Assembly (NCBI RefSeq): GCF_003533305.1
Contig: NZ_DOEH01000027.1
Span: 1 to 64,000 of the forward strand
Source: Providencia sp.
GTDB lineage: Bacteria; Pseudomonadota; Gammaproteobacteria; Enterobacterales; Enterobacteriaceae
Length of the DNA: 64,000 nucleotides
Direction: 5' to 3'
Position numbers and translations under genes: made by a program. The stretch's first letter is position 1. Every line of letters begins with the position of its first letter. The notes below the pieces were generated by a model. The model was not told the DNA's origin. It made no database searches and was given only the letters and a program-made list of their open reading frames with translations. Positions 24,208-32,758 of this stretch are shown here, piece after piece.

Positions 24208-26999
24208 TGGATTACCTCTAAGATGTCTTCAGGACGCACGGGTAGGTGCAAGAAATGATGTCCAGTTGCGTCAGCAATGGCATTTACGATAGATGAAACC
24301 ACGGGGATCATCACAACTTCCGCAACGCCTTTTGGCGGGTCGGTTTCGGATAAGCCGGGTAACACTTCGCTGGTCTGTTTCCAAACCGCCACATCACTGG
24401 CTAATGGCAGATGGTAACGGTTAAAGTTCCATGTTCCATTGCCGGGGCCATCTTCATAGAGAGGTAAATATTCATGGAGTGCATGGCCAATTCCCATTGC
24501 TAGTCCTCCTTGAATTTGTCCTGAAACGAGTTGAGGTACAATTAAGTTGCCGCATTCGACGACACTATGGTGGTCGATGAGCTCAACTTTTCCTGTTGCA
24601 GTATCGATAGCTAATTCTGATACGGTTGCCACCGCACTGTAGTAAGTCACCCCTGCATTATTGCGTTGGGTGTCGGGGTAATAGGCTTTCTCTCGCTTCC
24701 AGACTTGATATTCTTTGCCTGCAAAACGTAATGAGAGACCATCAATAGGTAAACGGCGTAGCTCATCGTTAATTTGATAATCAGACTCCGCCCATTGCCA
24801 GCGGTTAAATACGTGACAAACTGCGCCGGTTAATCCACCCATTTGAAAGGTGCGCTCAATGAGGCGAGAAAGTGGGAGAACTTCAAGTCCATCAGCTGTC
24901 AATCCGTTATCGACCCAGCGAGCATCTTCACGACGAACAACTAACGGTGCTGCTTGTCCTCCACCAATACCTTCTTGCCAAATCGACATAGCCGCAGGCC
25001 ATAGGCCATACTCAAAGACTAAACGTGCCGCTTCTTCTGTACTTTGAGTGAAATAATAAGCGGAGTTACTGGCACTTGCCGGAGAACAATAATTTGGTGT
25101 CCAAAGTGGATCTTGCGCTAAACGGTCTTGTTCGTCTTGGGACATGGCAAACGGGTTACCGCTAGAAACCATAGGTAAAACTGACCAGTCAACCACGGAA
25201 AAATGCGCTTCTTCTGCTGGTTTTCCTAGCCATTTAGCACATACAACCGACTGAGATGTTGACATCCCAGTGCCGATTTCTGCACCACTATGATAAATGG
25301 CAATTTTACCTTCTGGCGTTAATTCTACACGAGCAAATGAAGATTCCGCACCTGTACCAAAATCTTTTTGAACACAGGAAATGCCTGTGCCAAATAGTTT
25401 ACCCGGGTGTTTCGCTTCATAGTCTGATTTTCGTGTGGTTTTATCTTTCCATATTGGATGATCTGCGCAGCGAATGAGTACCTCATCAGCACGAATTGCA
25501 CCGCCAGGGATAGCCCCTTGCGTATTTTTCATCCCTGACTTGATAATGTTTTTTAGGCGAAATTCAATCGGATCGGCTTTAAGGAGTTTAGCCGCTTCTT
25601 CCATCAACATATCCGTGGCAGCCATGGCTTGTAATGTGCCATAACCACGAGCAGATCCTGCATCAACGGCTCTGGAAGCAATACCGACCGCAGATAAGTC
25701 ACTTCTCGGAATGTAATAAATGGCTTGTGCGCCCGTTGCGCCCACCATGACAACCGAGGGGGTAAAGTTACAGCGCCCGCCGCCATCTCCAACAAATGAG
25801 GCGCAAAGAGCTTCAATTTTATGGGTTTTCTTATTGACTGCGAGGGTGTAGTCCATATCAAACGCATGACGTTTGATGGTGGACTGAAATTGTTCATAGC
25901 GGTCGTTAGCCAATCGGATAGGGACGCCATCACCATATAGGGTCGCCATAGCGCCATAGTAAGGAAATGGCGTATGGTCTTTTGAGCCATAACCGACAGT
26001 AAAGCAAGGGTGTAAAAAAATGCGTTTAATTGGAAAATGCGATTTTGCTAACATTTCAGGTAAAGACGCTGAAATTTCTTGTGGTGATTGAGTGGGGACA
26101 ACAAGATGGAATGATTGAGTTTGTGCATCATACCAGCCATTTGCATTGTCGGGCTCAAGCGCTGCTGTATCAATAGATTGTGAGAAGTAATTACGTTTTA
26201 TGATCAACCAATCTTCAGGCGGGTTTTCAAGCTGTTTAGCGAGTTGATCTGCATGATACATGCCTTCTTCATCGAGTTTTCCTCCTTCTCGACCTTCAGG
26301 CCATACGGGTAGATGCTTTTTCATACCAATGGGGGAAATTGGCATATCTTTTAGGCTGGAATATATATCAGGTGAATATGGGTCTTCATCTCCAATACGT
26401 ACACCGCGATAGCTTCCCCATGGGTCGCGCTGTAATGGGCCAGTTTGTGCTCCATATTGAATGACATCATCACGAAATTTAAGTGTTTCTTTAGCGAAAC
26501 GAAATTTAGCAAAATCATGATAAATAAGTAATGCTACCGCTTGACCAAGGTAAGCGGGTGTTTTTCCCGCAGGAAGCAGTAAATCATCACCATAAAATTC
26601 AGGGAAGGCGACACCGTCTTTTTCGAGGTCTGTGGCTGTGACTACTCTGTCAGGCATCAAACCATCATTTAGTAAACTGAGATCAAAACCAGTATAAATT
26701 TTGTCGGCTTGGGTTACGCGAAGTAAGAATGCATGGCCTTGTTGTTTTGGCCAGTGTGGAATATCGCGAGCTCGAATATCGCGTGCAAATACTTTTTCGC
26801 CTTGGACTTTGGCATAACCGTCGATACGAAATTTGATGCGTTTATCGACAGGGTCCCAGTCTGGGGATTGAAGAATTTTCTCTTCAAATAACACATCAAA
26901 AGCACGGCTATACAAAGGGGCTAAATAAACAGAGATCCCCGCAATAACAGCACACTTAAGAAAATGCCTGCGAGTAAATTCGACATTGCTTTTGCTCAT
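24204..26999 (-). CDS. molybdopterin-binding large subunit, isoquinoline 1-oxidoreductase/aldehyde oxidase type (operon 2)
   Basis: The 931-aa catalytic subunit begins with a Tat signal (FTRRHFLKCA, residues 8-17). It shares motif order with the operon 1 paralogue: GSARGYGT, GAEIGTGMSTSQ, GQIQGGLAMGIGHAL, and PPKGVAEVVM carrying the catalytic Glu894. The two large subunits differ enough throughout to have different substrates. Upstream lies a palindromic repeat and then the divergent mocA-like and xdhC genes, which fits local supply of matured cofactor. Confidence 0.88.
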   Translation of the reverse strand: MSKSNVEFTRRHFLKCAVIAGISVYLAPLYSRAFDVLFEEKILQSPDWDPVDKRIKFRIDGYAKVQGEKVFARDIRARDIPHWPKQQGHAFLLRVTQADKIYTGFDLSLLNDGLMPDRVVTATDLEKDGVAFPEFYGDDLLLPAGKTPAYLGQAVALLIYHDFAKFRFAKETLKFRDDVIQYGAQTGPLQRDPWGSYRGVRIGDEDPYSPDIYSSLKDMPISPIGMKKHLPVWPEGREGGKLDEEGMYHADQLAKQLENPPEDWLIIKRNYFSQSIDTAALEPDNANGWYDAQTQSFHLVVPTQSPQEISASLPEMLAKSHFPIKRIFLHPCFTVGYGSKDHTPFPYYGAMATLYGDGVPIRLANDRYEQFQSTIKRHAFDMDYTLAVNKKTHKIEALCASFVGDGGGRCNFTPSVVMVGATGAQAIYYIPRSDLSAVGIASRAVDAGSARGYGTLQAMAATDMLMEEAAKLLKADPIEFRLKNIIKSGMKNTQGAIPGGAIRADEVLIRCADHPIWKDKTTRKSDYEAKHPGKLFGTGISCVQKDFGTGAESSFARVELTPEGKIAIYHSGAEIGTGMSTSQSVVCAKWLGKPAEEAHFSVVDWSVLPMVSSGNPFAMSQDEQDRLAQDPLWTPNYCSPASASNSAYYFTQSTEEAARLVFEYGLWPAAMSIWQEGIGGGQAAPLVVRREDARWVDNGLTADGLEVLPLSRLIERTFQMGGLTGAVCHVFNRWQWAESDYQINDELRRLPIDGLSLRFAGKEYQVWKREKAYYPDTQRNNAGVTYYSAVATVSELAIDTATGKVELIDHHSVVECGNLIVPQLVSGQIQGGLAMGIGHALHEYLPLYEDGPGNGTWNFNRYHLPLASDVAVWKQTSEVLPGLSETDPPKGVAEVVMIPVVSSIVNAIADATGHHFLHLPVRPEDILEVIQ

Positions 27000-27324
27000 A
27001 ATATACCCTTACACTTATTTTATTATTTTTAATTTATTACCAACCTAACGAGTATCGATTTAAATAATTTAACGTAGCAGAAAAAATAATGTCTAAATAC
27101 GAATCATTCGAATGGGTTAACAATAAATAAAAACTATTATAATATTTAATATATACTCAAAAAAATCGAGGTGCATGTAGATGACTAATGATGATAGTCG
27201 GGGGCATAGATAAACTATGTGACTCGGCTAGGTGAGTGCAGTCAACAACCATGCAGCTTAAATAATGATGAGTATGCACCCTTATAATATAAACAAAATA
27301 TCTATTAATGCATAATAGTAAACT
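27000..27324. other. divergent region between operon 2 and mocA
   Basis: The left half is AT-rich and should carry the operon 2 promoter. The right half is occupied by a palindromic repeat (about 27170-27282), leaving only about 40 bp before the mocA start. No further gene is visible. Confidence 0.45.
27170..27282. repeat. palindromic intergenic repeat copy upstream of mocA
   Basis: Outer arms GGTGCAT and ATGCACC enclose GGGGCATAGATAAACTATG and a GTGAGTGCAGTCAAC...GCAGCTT block. Read on the minus strand it matches the layout of the repeats at 38.6 and 50.4 kb. I first considered a riboswitch, but the match to the repeat family explains it better. It would be transcribed into the mocA leader if the promoter lies to its left. 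Confidence 0.6.
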
Positions 27325-27888
27325 ATGATAATTGGAATATTAATTACTGCAGCAGGAAAAAGTCAGCGTTTTCAAAATGCTGGCGGTCATGGAAATAAAT
27401 TGAATAGCTTTTTGGGAGAGCGTACTGTGTTTGAACAAACACTGGTAAATTCAATCGAGAGCGGATTGCCTGTACATGTAATAACCAGACCAGATAATCT
27501 GGAAGTTATAAACAATTGCTTGCAATTTAATGTGCCATATTCATTATTAAATAGTGACGGGCTAGGCGATTCAATTGCGCTAGGCGTCAAAAAGACTCAA
27601 GATTGGGATGGATGGCTAATTCATTTAGCAGACATGCCTTACATTAGTTGTGATTTATTTGTTCAAGTCGCTCAAGAATTAAAAACATGGTCACTAGTGA
27701 GGCCTATATACCAAGGTTTACCGGGACACCCTGTGGGAATATCTGCAATATATAGGCAAGAATTAATTAAATTATCAGGAGATGAGGGGGCAAAATCAAT
27801 ATTACAACATCATTATACCCATCAATTAAATATAAATGATAAAAGTGTCGTCAAAGATATTGATTATCCTCTGCTTGATAATAAATAA
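27325..27888 (+). CDS. MobA/MocA-like molybdenum cofactor nucleotidyltransferase
   Basis: The 187-aa protein starts with LITAAGKSQRF, a variant of the nucleotide-binding LAAGxSxRxG loop, and has a metal-binding aspartate in HLADMPYIS and the block YQGLPGHPVGIS typical of MocA. MocA transfers CMP onto molybdopterin to give the cytosine dinucleotide cofactor used by xanthine-oxidase-family enzymes; a GTP-using relative is possible. It is followed 9 bp later by xdhC and is divergent from the molybdo-oxidase operon, so cofactor maturation for these enzymes is the likely role. The ribosome site is weak. Confidence 0.82.
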   Translation: MIIGILITAAGKSQRFQNAGGHGNKLNSFLGERTVFEQTLVNSIESGLPVHVITRPDNLEVINNCLQFNVPYSLLNSDGLGDSIALGVKKTQDWDGWLIHLADMPYISCDLFVQVAQELKTWSLVRPIYQGLPGHPVGISAIYRQELIKLSGDEGAKSILQHHYTHQLNINDKSVVKDIDYPLLDNK

Positions 27889-27897
27889 GGTTTAAAT

Positions 27898-28893
27898 ATG
27901 TTACGTGAAGATGTCTCTGTGATAGCGCAAGCCATTACATGGGTTAAAGAACAACCCGTTTGGCTATGTACCGTGTTAAGCACTTATGGTTCATCACCGA
28001 GAAGTCCGGGTTCTCTTCTTGTCGCAAAAGGTGACGGCCTGTATTCGGGATCGCTTTCTGGGGGATGTATTGAAGAGGATTTCATTCAACGAATACAAAC
28101 AGGTGAATACCTCAAAGAAAGCCAAGTGGTTCGCTACGGCCAAGGAGGAGTAGACGCTAAAGTGAATTTACCTTGTGATGGTAGTTTAGATGTTTTGATT
28201 GAATACCTGCCAAATAATGCAGTTTCTCTCAATTATCTTCTTGAGTTACAAAAAGCACTTGAGGGCTATACGGCGATTATTAAAAAAATTACCTTGCCGC
28301 GGTGTGGGGAAATAAGTCAAGTGATTGATGCTCAACATCCCACAAAAATTGAGCGACAAAATGACTCAATTCAACTTTATATTGCAGCTCCTCCTCGACT
28401 TATCATTGCGGGTATCTCTAATGTTGGCTTGTACTGTGCTGATTTCGCACTGACACTGGGATTTGAGGTGATTATTTGTGAGCACCGAAACGATGAGCTT
28501 TCTCGTTTTGCAGGGCAAATTTCCCCTTTGGTTGAAATGAGTTCACTATTTCCTGCACGTTTCTTAGAAGAAAATAGCTGTTCAGTGAATACCGCCATTG
28601 TGTCATTAACCCATGATCCACGTATCGATGATCTGACATTAATGGAAGCGGTGAATACCCCAGCATTTTATATCGGTGCGATGGGGTCACAGCGTACTAG
28701 TGATCGCCGTCGTGAACGACTAATAGCGGTTGGTGGAATGTCGATAAGTGAACTTGACCGGATACATGCGCCTATTGGCATTCCAATAGGTAGTAAAACA
28801 CCATCTGAAATTGCGCTGGCTATTATGGCGGATATTGTTGCTTGCAAAAATGGCATTAAATTTGCAGAACGATTATCGAAAATAACAAAATAA
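27898..28893 (+). CDS. XdhC/CoxF family molybdenum-enzyme maturation protein
   Basis: The 331-aa protein has an N-terminal XdhC domain (STYGSSPRSPGSLLV, YSGSLSGGCIEEDF) and a C-terminal Rossmann domain (PRLIIAGISNVGLYCADFA) ending in the conserved GAMGSQRTSDRRRERL and AIMADIVA segments. XdhC proteins bind the molybdenum cofactor, help sulfurate it and insert it into enzymes of the xanthine-oxidase family. It is co-transcribed with the mocA-like gene and followed by a terminator at 28906-28937. The two nearby molybdo-oxidases are the obvious clients. Confidence 0.9.
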   Translation: MLREDVSVIAQAITWVKEQPVWLCTVLSTYGSSPRSPGSLLVAKGDGLYSGSLSGGCIEEDFIQRIQTGEYLKESQVVRYGQGGVDAKVNLPCDGSLDVLIEYLPNNAVSLNYLLELQKALEGYTAIIKKITLPRCGEISQVIDAQHPTKIERQNDSIQLYIAAPPRLIIAGISNVGLYCADFALTLGFEVIICEHRNDELSRFAGQISPLVEMSSLFPARFLEENSCSVNTAIVSLTHDPRIDDLTLMEAVNTPAFYIGAMGSQRTSDRRRERLIAVGGMSISELDRIHAPIGIPIGSKTPSEIALAIMADIVACKNGIKFAERLSKITK

Positions 28894-28905
28894 TCAATAA
28901 ATTAA

Positions 28906-28937
28906 AAAAGAGCATTGGGTTGATGCTATGCTCTTTT
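28906..28937 (+). terminator. terminator of the mocA-xdhC operon
   Basis: AAAAGAGCAT (28906-28915) and ATGCTCTTTT (28928-28937) form a 10-bp stem with a T-rich 3' arm, 13 bp past the xdhC stop. Confidence 0.75.
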
Positions 28938-28938
28938 A

Positions 28939-29078
28939 TTAACGCTGGGATGAATACAAATAAGTACTAAATTCACGAATTCTGTCCATTAACTTTGCCG
29001 AATCGTATTTATCGGTAATCATCTCAATATAAGCCGCGGTATCAAGGGTGTTTATTATGTTGAGTACTTTATTTGTAA
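28939..29078 (-). pseudogene. C-terminal fragment of an unidentified gene
   Basis: On the minus strand a frame of about 45 codons without a start reads DTAAYIEMITDKYDSAKLMD and ends in STYLYSSQR at a TAA (28939-28941). The composition is clearly protein-like, unlike the AT-rich surroundings, but upstream it soon runs into TGA. It looks like the tail of a deleted gene. I cannot name the family. Confidence 0.4.
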
Positions 29079-29308
29079 TTCAATTTTATAAACCAAATGT
29101 TAATTAGGGGAAATTGAAGTTAATGTGATATAAAAAATGTAATTCTTTGTACTGAAAGTGTTTTTAGGTTTATTACGAGTGGTTTGGTAGTTTTAATATT
29201 TGCAAGAATTTATCGATAATTTTCACATATTAATCGTTTTTTGATAGTGGCTAGTTTATTTGATGATTTAATATTCATACAGGCTATGAATTATCAAGAT
29301 GAAGCATA

Positions 29309-30592
29309 ATGAGTATATTTAATAAGATTGGTTTGTATAACATTAAGAGCACTAATGTTAATTTGGTTACGTATAAGAAAAATGGTAATTCGTTGTTTTT
29401 AAAAAACATAAATGAGATAAAAAACAATTCGTTATCAACTAAAAATAATACTAATTATTGTGTTCGAAAAAAAAATAGCAGTAATCAAAGTAATTTTAGT
29501 CTTGGAATTAGTAAATTGAGTCGTTCAACTTCAGGCATAAGTAAAAAAAATTATCGGAGCTCTGTTAATGCTAACCTTAATAAGGTGGCTCGTAGTAACC
29601 TAAGAGAGCTTGTTAATAAATCTGTTGTGATATCGGATTCAGGAGCGAATGCTAGAATTAACTTCGCTAATACAACAAGATTTAATGGTGTTGAAACCGA
29701 GACTACTCTCAGTGAAAAGAGTGAATTGTTAAAAGATAAAGCTCAAGTAATGAAAGGCGATGTTAGCCCATTGATTGGAAAAGGTATTATATCGACTAAG
29801 GTGGTGGATAGTAAATTACCAATTGAATGCGATTATGTTAGGTTTGATAAAGAAAGTGAACAGCTTACTAACAATATCTTAGATATTGCTTATGGACTTG
29901 AAGTCTATAGTGGGAAAAATATTCAATCGGCCGAGATTATATTAGGGACTCCAATAGGTAATTATTATAATAAACAAGAATTTAGTGATAATCTTAAGTG
30001 CATACAATTGGATAATGGTAACTGTGGAACCGTAGGTTTCAGATTTAATTTATCACAACTTAAACCAGAACAGCCTCTACTCATTCATAGCGGAGAGCTT
30101 TCAGGTTGTACTATGGTATTTGGTATAAAAGATGAACATTTTTATGCACTACATAGCGGGCAACCAGGAAATAATAAATCAGAATGGGAAACTGAAATAG
30201 ATGGTTCAAAGTCGATAATTGATAGTCATAAAAAAATGACAGGATCATCGACTAAAACTGATGGTCAAATTAATAATCAAGTTCTTACTGATTATCTTCA
30301 TGAAAACTTTGAGTATTCAATAATGACCTTTTGTGGGCATGGTGAAAATGTTAATAGTCAAAAAAATGTCATTTCTTTTGACTATAATAAATCATCAACA
30401 CTGATTAGTAAAAATGAGGTTAGAGTCGCGAATGCGATTGTGGTATTAACTAATGACAATGGCGTAATTAAAATGAGCTCTCTTAGTGATGATATAGCGA
30501 TTGATAAAAATTCGTTAAAAACCAAATCATTATCACATGCTATGTCTGGTTCTAAAGAAATATTGGTATTGAAAAGTAATACCAAATTATAG
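29309..30592 (+). CDS. CNF1-like Rho GTPase-activating deamidase toxin, stand-alone
   Basis: The 427-aa protein has two parts. Residues 1 to about 110 are basic and rich in Asn, Ser and Lys, resembling a secretion or leader region. Residues about 160-427 look like the catalytic domain of cytotoxic necrotizing factors: the LSGC motif at 264-267 supplies Cys267, and His282 follows 15 residues later, the same spacing as Cys866 and His881 in CNF1 and matching the LSGC motif of Burkholderia lethal factor 1. Such enzymes deamidate a glutamine of Rho GTPases or eIF4A. The large receptor-binding and translocation region of CNF1 is absent, so delivery by a secretion machine is likely, as for Photorhabdus Pnf. 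The gene is AT-rich, isolated, and has a weak ribosome site. Confidence 0.78.
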   Translation: MSIFNKIGLYNIKSTNVNLVTYKKNGNSLFLKNINEIKNNSLSTKNNTNYCVRKKNSSNQSNFSLGISKLSRSTSGISKKNYRSSVNANLNKVARSNLRELVNKSVVISDSGANARINFANTTRFNGVETETTLSEKSELLKDKAQVMKGDVSPLIGKGIISTKVVDSKLPIECDYVRFDKESEQLTNNILDIAYGLEVYSGKNIQSAEIILGTPIGNYYNKQEFSDNLKCIQLDNGNCGTVGFRFNLSQLKPEQPLLIHSGELSGCTMVFGIKDEHFYALHSGQPGNNKSEWETEIDGSKSIIDSHKKMTGSSTKTDGQINNQVLTDYLHENFEYSIMTFCGHGENVNSQKNVISFDYNKSSTLISKNEVRVANAIVVLTNDNGVIKMSSLSDDIAIDKNSLKTKSLSHAMSGSKEILVLKSNTKL

Positions 30593-30931
30593 AGAGTGCT
30601 TGTAGATGGAATTCAGAAAATTTTTTATGATTAAATATATAAAATAAAAGTAGTGTTAAATGTGAATGAGCACTGAATTATATTGAAAATATAGCACTAT
30701 CGTTTCATCTAGCTAGCGATATCACTTATTTTTATATAGAGCTCTTTTCAATGAATAGGTATACTAGTTCAGTTGATTTTAAAAGTAAGTTATTACATTT
30801 TTTGATGTAATATAAAATTAAAAACAAATATATTCTAATATTGATTGTTTTATTTGAGTGATATTTATTTTTAAGTCTAATATAGACAATCATTATTGGT
30901 CATTTCGTTATTCTTTTATGGAATGTTTTAA
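30593..30931. other. AT-rich gap between the toxin gene and the mdlC-like gene
   Basis: No coding frame is convincing. A small TTACATTTTTTGATGTAA palindrome is present around 30790-30811; otherwise I see nothing to annotate. Confidence 0.4.
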
Positions 30932-32563
30932 ATGAAAAAAACAATTCGCCAAGTGACTTTTGATTTATTACGTAAACTCGATATTACAACTGTTTTTGGT
31001 AACCCTGGTTCAACAGAAGAAACATTTTTAAAAGATTTTCCGAGTGATTTCCAATATATACAAACGCTACACGAGTCTTCGGCGGTTGCGGCGGCAGATG
31101 GTTATGCTCAAGGTATGCGTAAAGTGGCGATGGTCAACGTTCACACCTCTGCTGGTTTAAGTAATGCAATGAGTAATATTTTAACCGCATACATGAATCG
31201 TACTCCATTAATTATTACTGCCGGTAATCAAACTCGTGAAATGCTACTTATGGAACCTTGGCTAACGAATATTGAGCCAGAAGTGCTACCAAAGCCTTGG
31301 GTTAAATGGAGTTATCAACCCGTTCGTGCGGAAGATGTTCCCGCTGCTTTTATGCGTGCTTATGCTATGGCATTACAGCCGCCGGCCGGGCCAGTATTTT
31401 TATCCATTCCACTTGATGATTGGGACAAACCTGCTGTAGACAATAATGCCGTTGTGCGTTCAGTTTCTGAACGCATTGGTTACGATCCTCTGCGATTGCA
31501 TGAATTTGCTGACGCGCTCTCGGCTGCAAAAAATCCGGTACTGATTTATGGTTCGGCAATTGCGAGAGGGCAAGGCTGGGATGCAGGAATTAAACTGGCT
31601 GAAAAATTAAATATTCCAGTTTGGTCAGCCCCTGCGTCAGAGCGTCCACCTTTTCCGGAAACTCATCCTCTTTATGCAGGCGGTCTTCCATTTGCGATTG
31701 CACCTTTATCTGAAAAATTACAAGGGCATGATTTAGCAATAATTATTGGTGCACCTGTTTTTAGGTATTACCCTTATGTAGGGGGGGAATATATTCCTGA
31801 TGGCCTGCGTTTATTACATATTACTGACGACCCGATTGAAGCAGGGCGATCGCCTGTTGGTGATAGTTTATTAAGTGATGCAGTTCTCGCAATCGAAGGA
31901 TTAACTCATCTCGTGACAGCAAGAGCTACAGCAGCGAAAGCAGTTGTTAAACAATCACATGGGATGGCGCCTCATCCGGCAGCTCCAGAGACGCTGGCAA
32001 ATGATACTCCACTGAGCGCCTCACAATTATTTCGTGCACTTAGAGCTGTTTCACCGAAAGAAACCATCTTGGTTGAAGAGTCACCTTCTAATCTTGGTGA
32101 ATTACATCGCGAATGGCCCATTGAATCACCGGATTCATTTTATACTTTTGCAAGTGGTTCATTAGGTTGGAACTTACCCGCGAGTGTTGGGCTTGCATTA
32201 GCAGAAAGAGATAGCGGTCGCAATCGTCCTGTGATGGCAATTATTGGTGATGGCTCGATGCAATATTCAATTCAAGGTTTATGGAGTGCCGCTCAACATA
32301 ATTTGCCGATTGTGTTTGTGATACCGCGAAATAGTGAATATGCGATTTTAAAATCATTTGCGGTATTAGAAGAAACACCGGGAGTGCCGGGGTTAGATAT
32401 CCCAAACTTAGATATTGTGGCATTAGGCAAGGGTTATGGTTGTGCTGCGATAAAAGCAGAAACGATTGAACAGGTAAAACAAGCTTGTAAAGATGCTTTT
32501 AGTCGTAAAGGACCAACTGTTATTGAAGTCCCGATTTTACCAGCAATTCCGCCACTTATTTAA
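30932..32563 (+). CDS. mdlC: thiamine-diphosphate-dependent decarboxylase, benzoylformate decarboxylase-like
   Basis: The 543-aa protein aligns along its length with Pseudomonas benzoylformate decarboxylase, which forms benzaldehyde from phenylglyoxylate. NPGS carries Ser27, LHES carries the ThDP-activating Glu48, and NVHTSAG carries His71 (His70 in the Pseudomonas enzyme). The ThDP/Mg motif begins at GDG 439-441 and ends at Asn467. The second catalytic His of the family (His281, in RYHQY) is replaced by Tyr280 in RYYPY, so the true substrate may differ. The gene stands alone, with a good terminator at 32588-32625, and is followed by ridA. Confidence 0.82.
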   Translation: MKKTIRQVTFDLLRKLDITTVFGNPGSTEETFLKDFPSDFQYIQTLHESSAVAAADGYAQGMRKVAMVNVHTSAGLSNAMSNILTAYMNRTPLIITAGNQTREMLLMEPWLTNIEPEVLPKPWVKWSYQPVRAEDVPAAFMRAYAMALQPPAGPVFLSIPLDDWDKPAVDNNAVVRSVSERIGYDPLRLHEFADALSAAKNPVLIYGSAIARGQGWDAGIKLAEKLNIPVWSAPASERPPFPETHPLYAGGLPFAIAPLSEKLQGHDLAIIIGAPVFRYYPYVGGEYIPDGLRLLHITDDPIEAGRSPVGDSLLSDAVLAIEGLTHLVTARATAAKAVVKQSHGMAPHPAAPETLANDTPLSASQLFRALRAVSPKETILVEESPSNLGELHREWPIESPDSFYTFASGSLGWNLPASVGLALAERDSGRNRPVMAIIGDGSMQYSIQGLWSAAQHNLPIVFVIPRNSEYAILKSFAVLEETPGVPGLDIPNLDIVALGKGYGCAAIKAETIEQVKQACKDAFSRKGPTVIEVPILPAIPPLI

Positions 32564-32587
32564 TTACAATACAGAATTAATGGTTTA

Positions 32588-32625
32588 AATAGCCTCACAT
32601 CAGTCAATGTGGAGGCTATTTTTTT
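32588..32625 (+). terminator. rho-independent terminator of the mdlC-like gene
   Basis: AATAGCCTCACAT (32588-32600) pairs with ATGTGGAGGCTATT (32607-32620) with one bulged G, followed by a run of seven T. It is 25 bp after the stop codon. Confidence 0.85.
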
Positions 32626-32758
32626 AGCCTCTTTTCGCAAAATGTGTAAGTTTTTTGTAATCAATCTATTTTAGATGATTTACTGTATCGTTTCGGCTTT
32701 ATATAGTTCTTTAATCTATAATAGAAAGTCGTTCACAGCTTTTGGTAGATGAGAGAAA

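Noticed and set aside
16551..26999. Operons 1 and 2 as a simple assembly duplication
   Set aside because: Proteins differ in length and sequence throughout (972 vs 931, 446 vs 411, 188 vs 183 aa), so they are genuine paralogues.
27170..27282. Possible molybdenum cofactor riboswitch before mocA
   Set aside because: The structure and sequence blocks match the palindromic repeat family found at 38.6 and 50.4 kb; I could not match the known Moco motif core.
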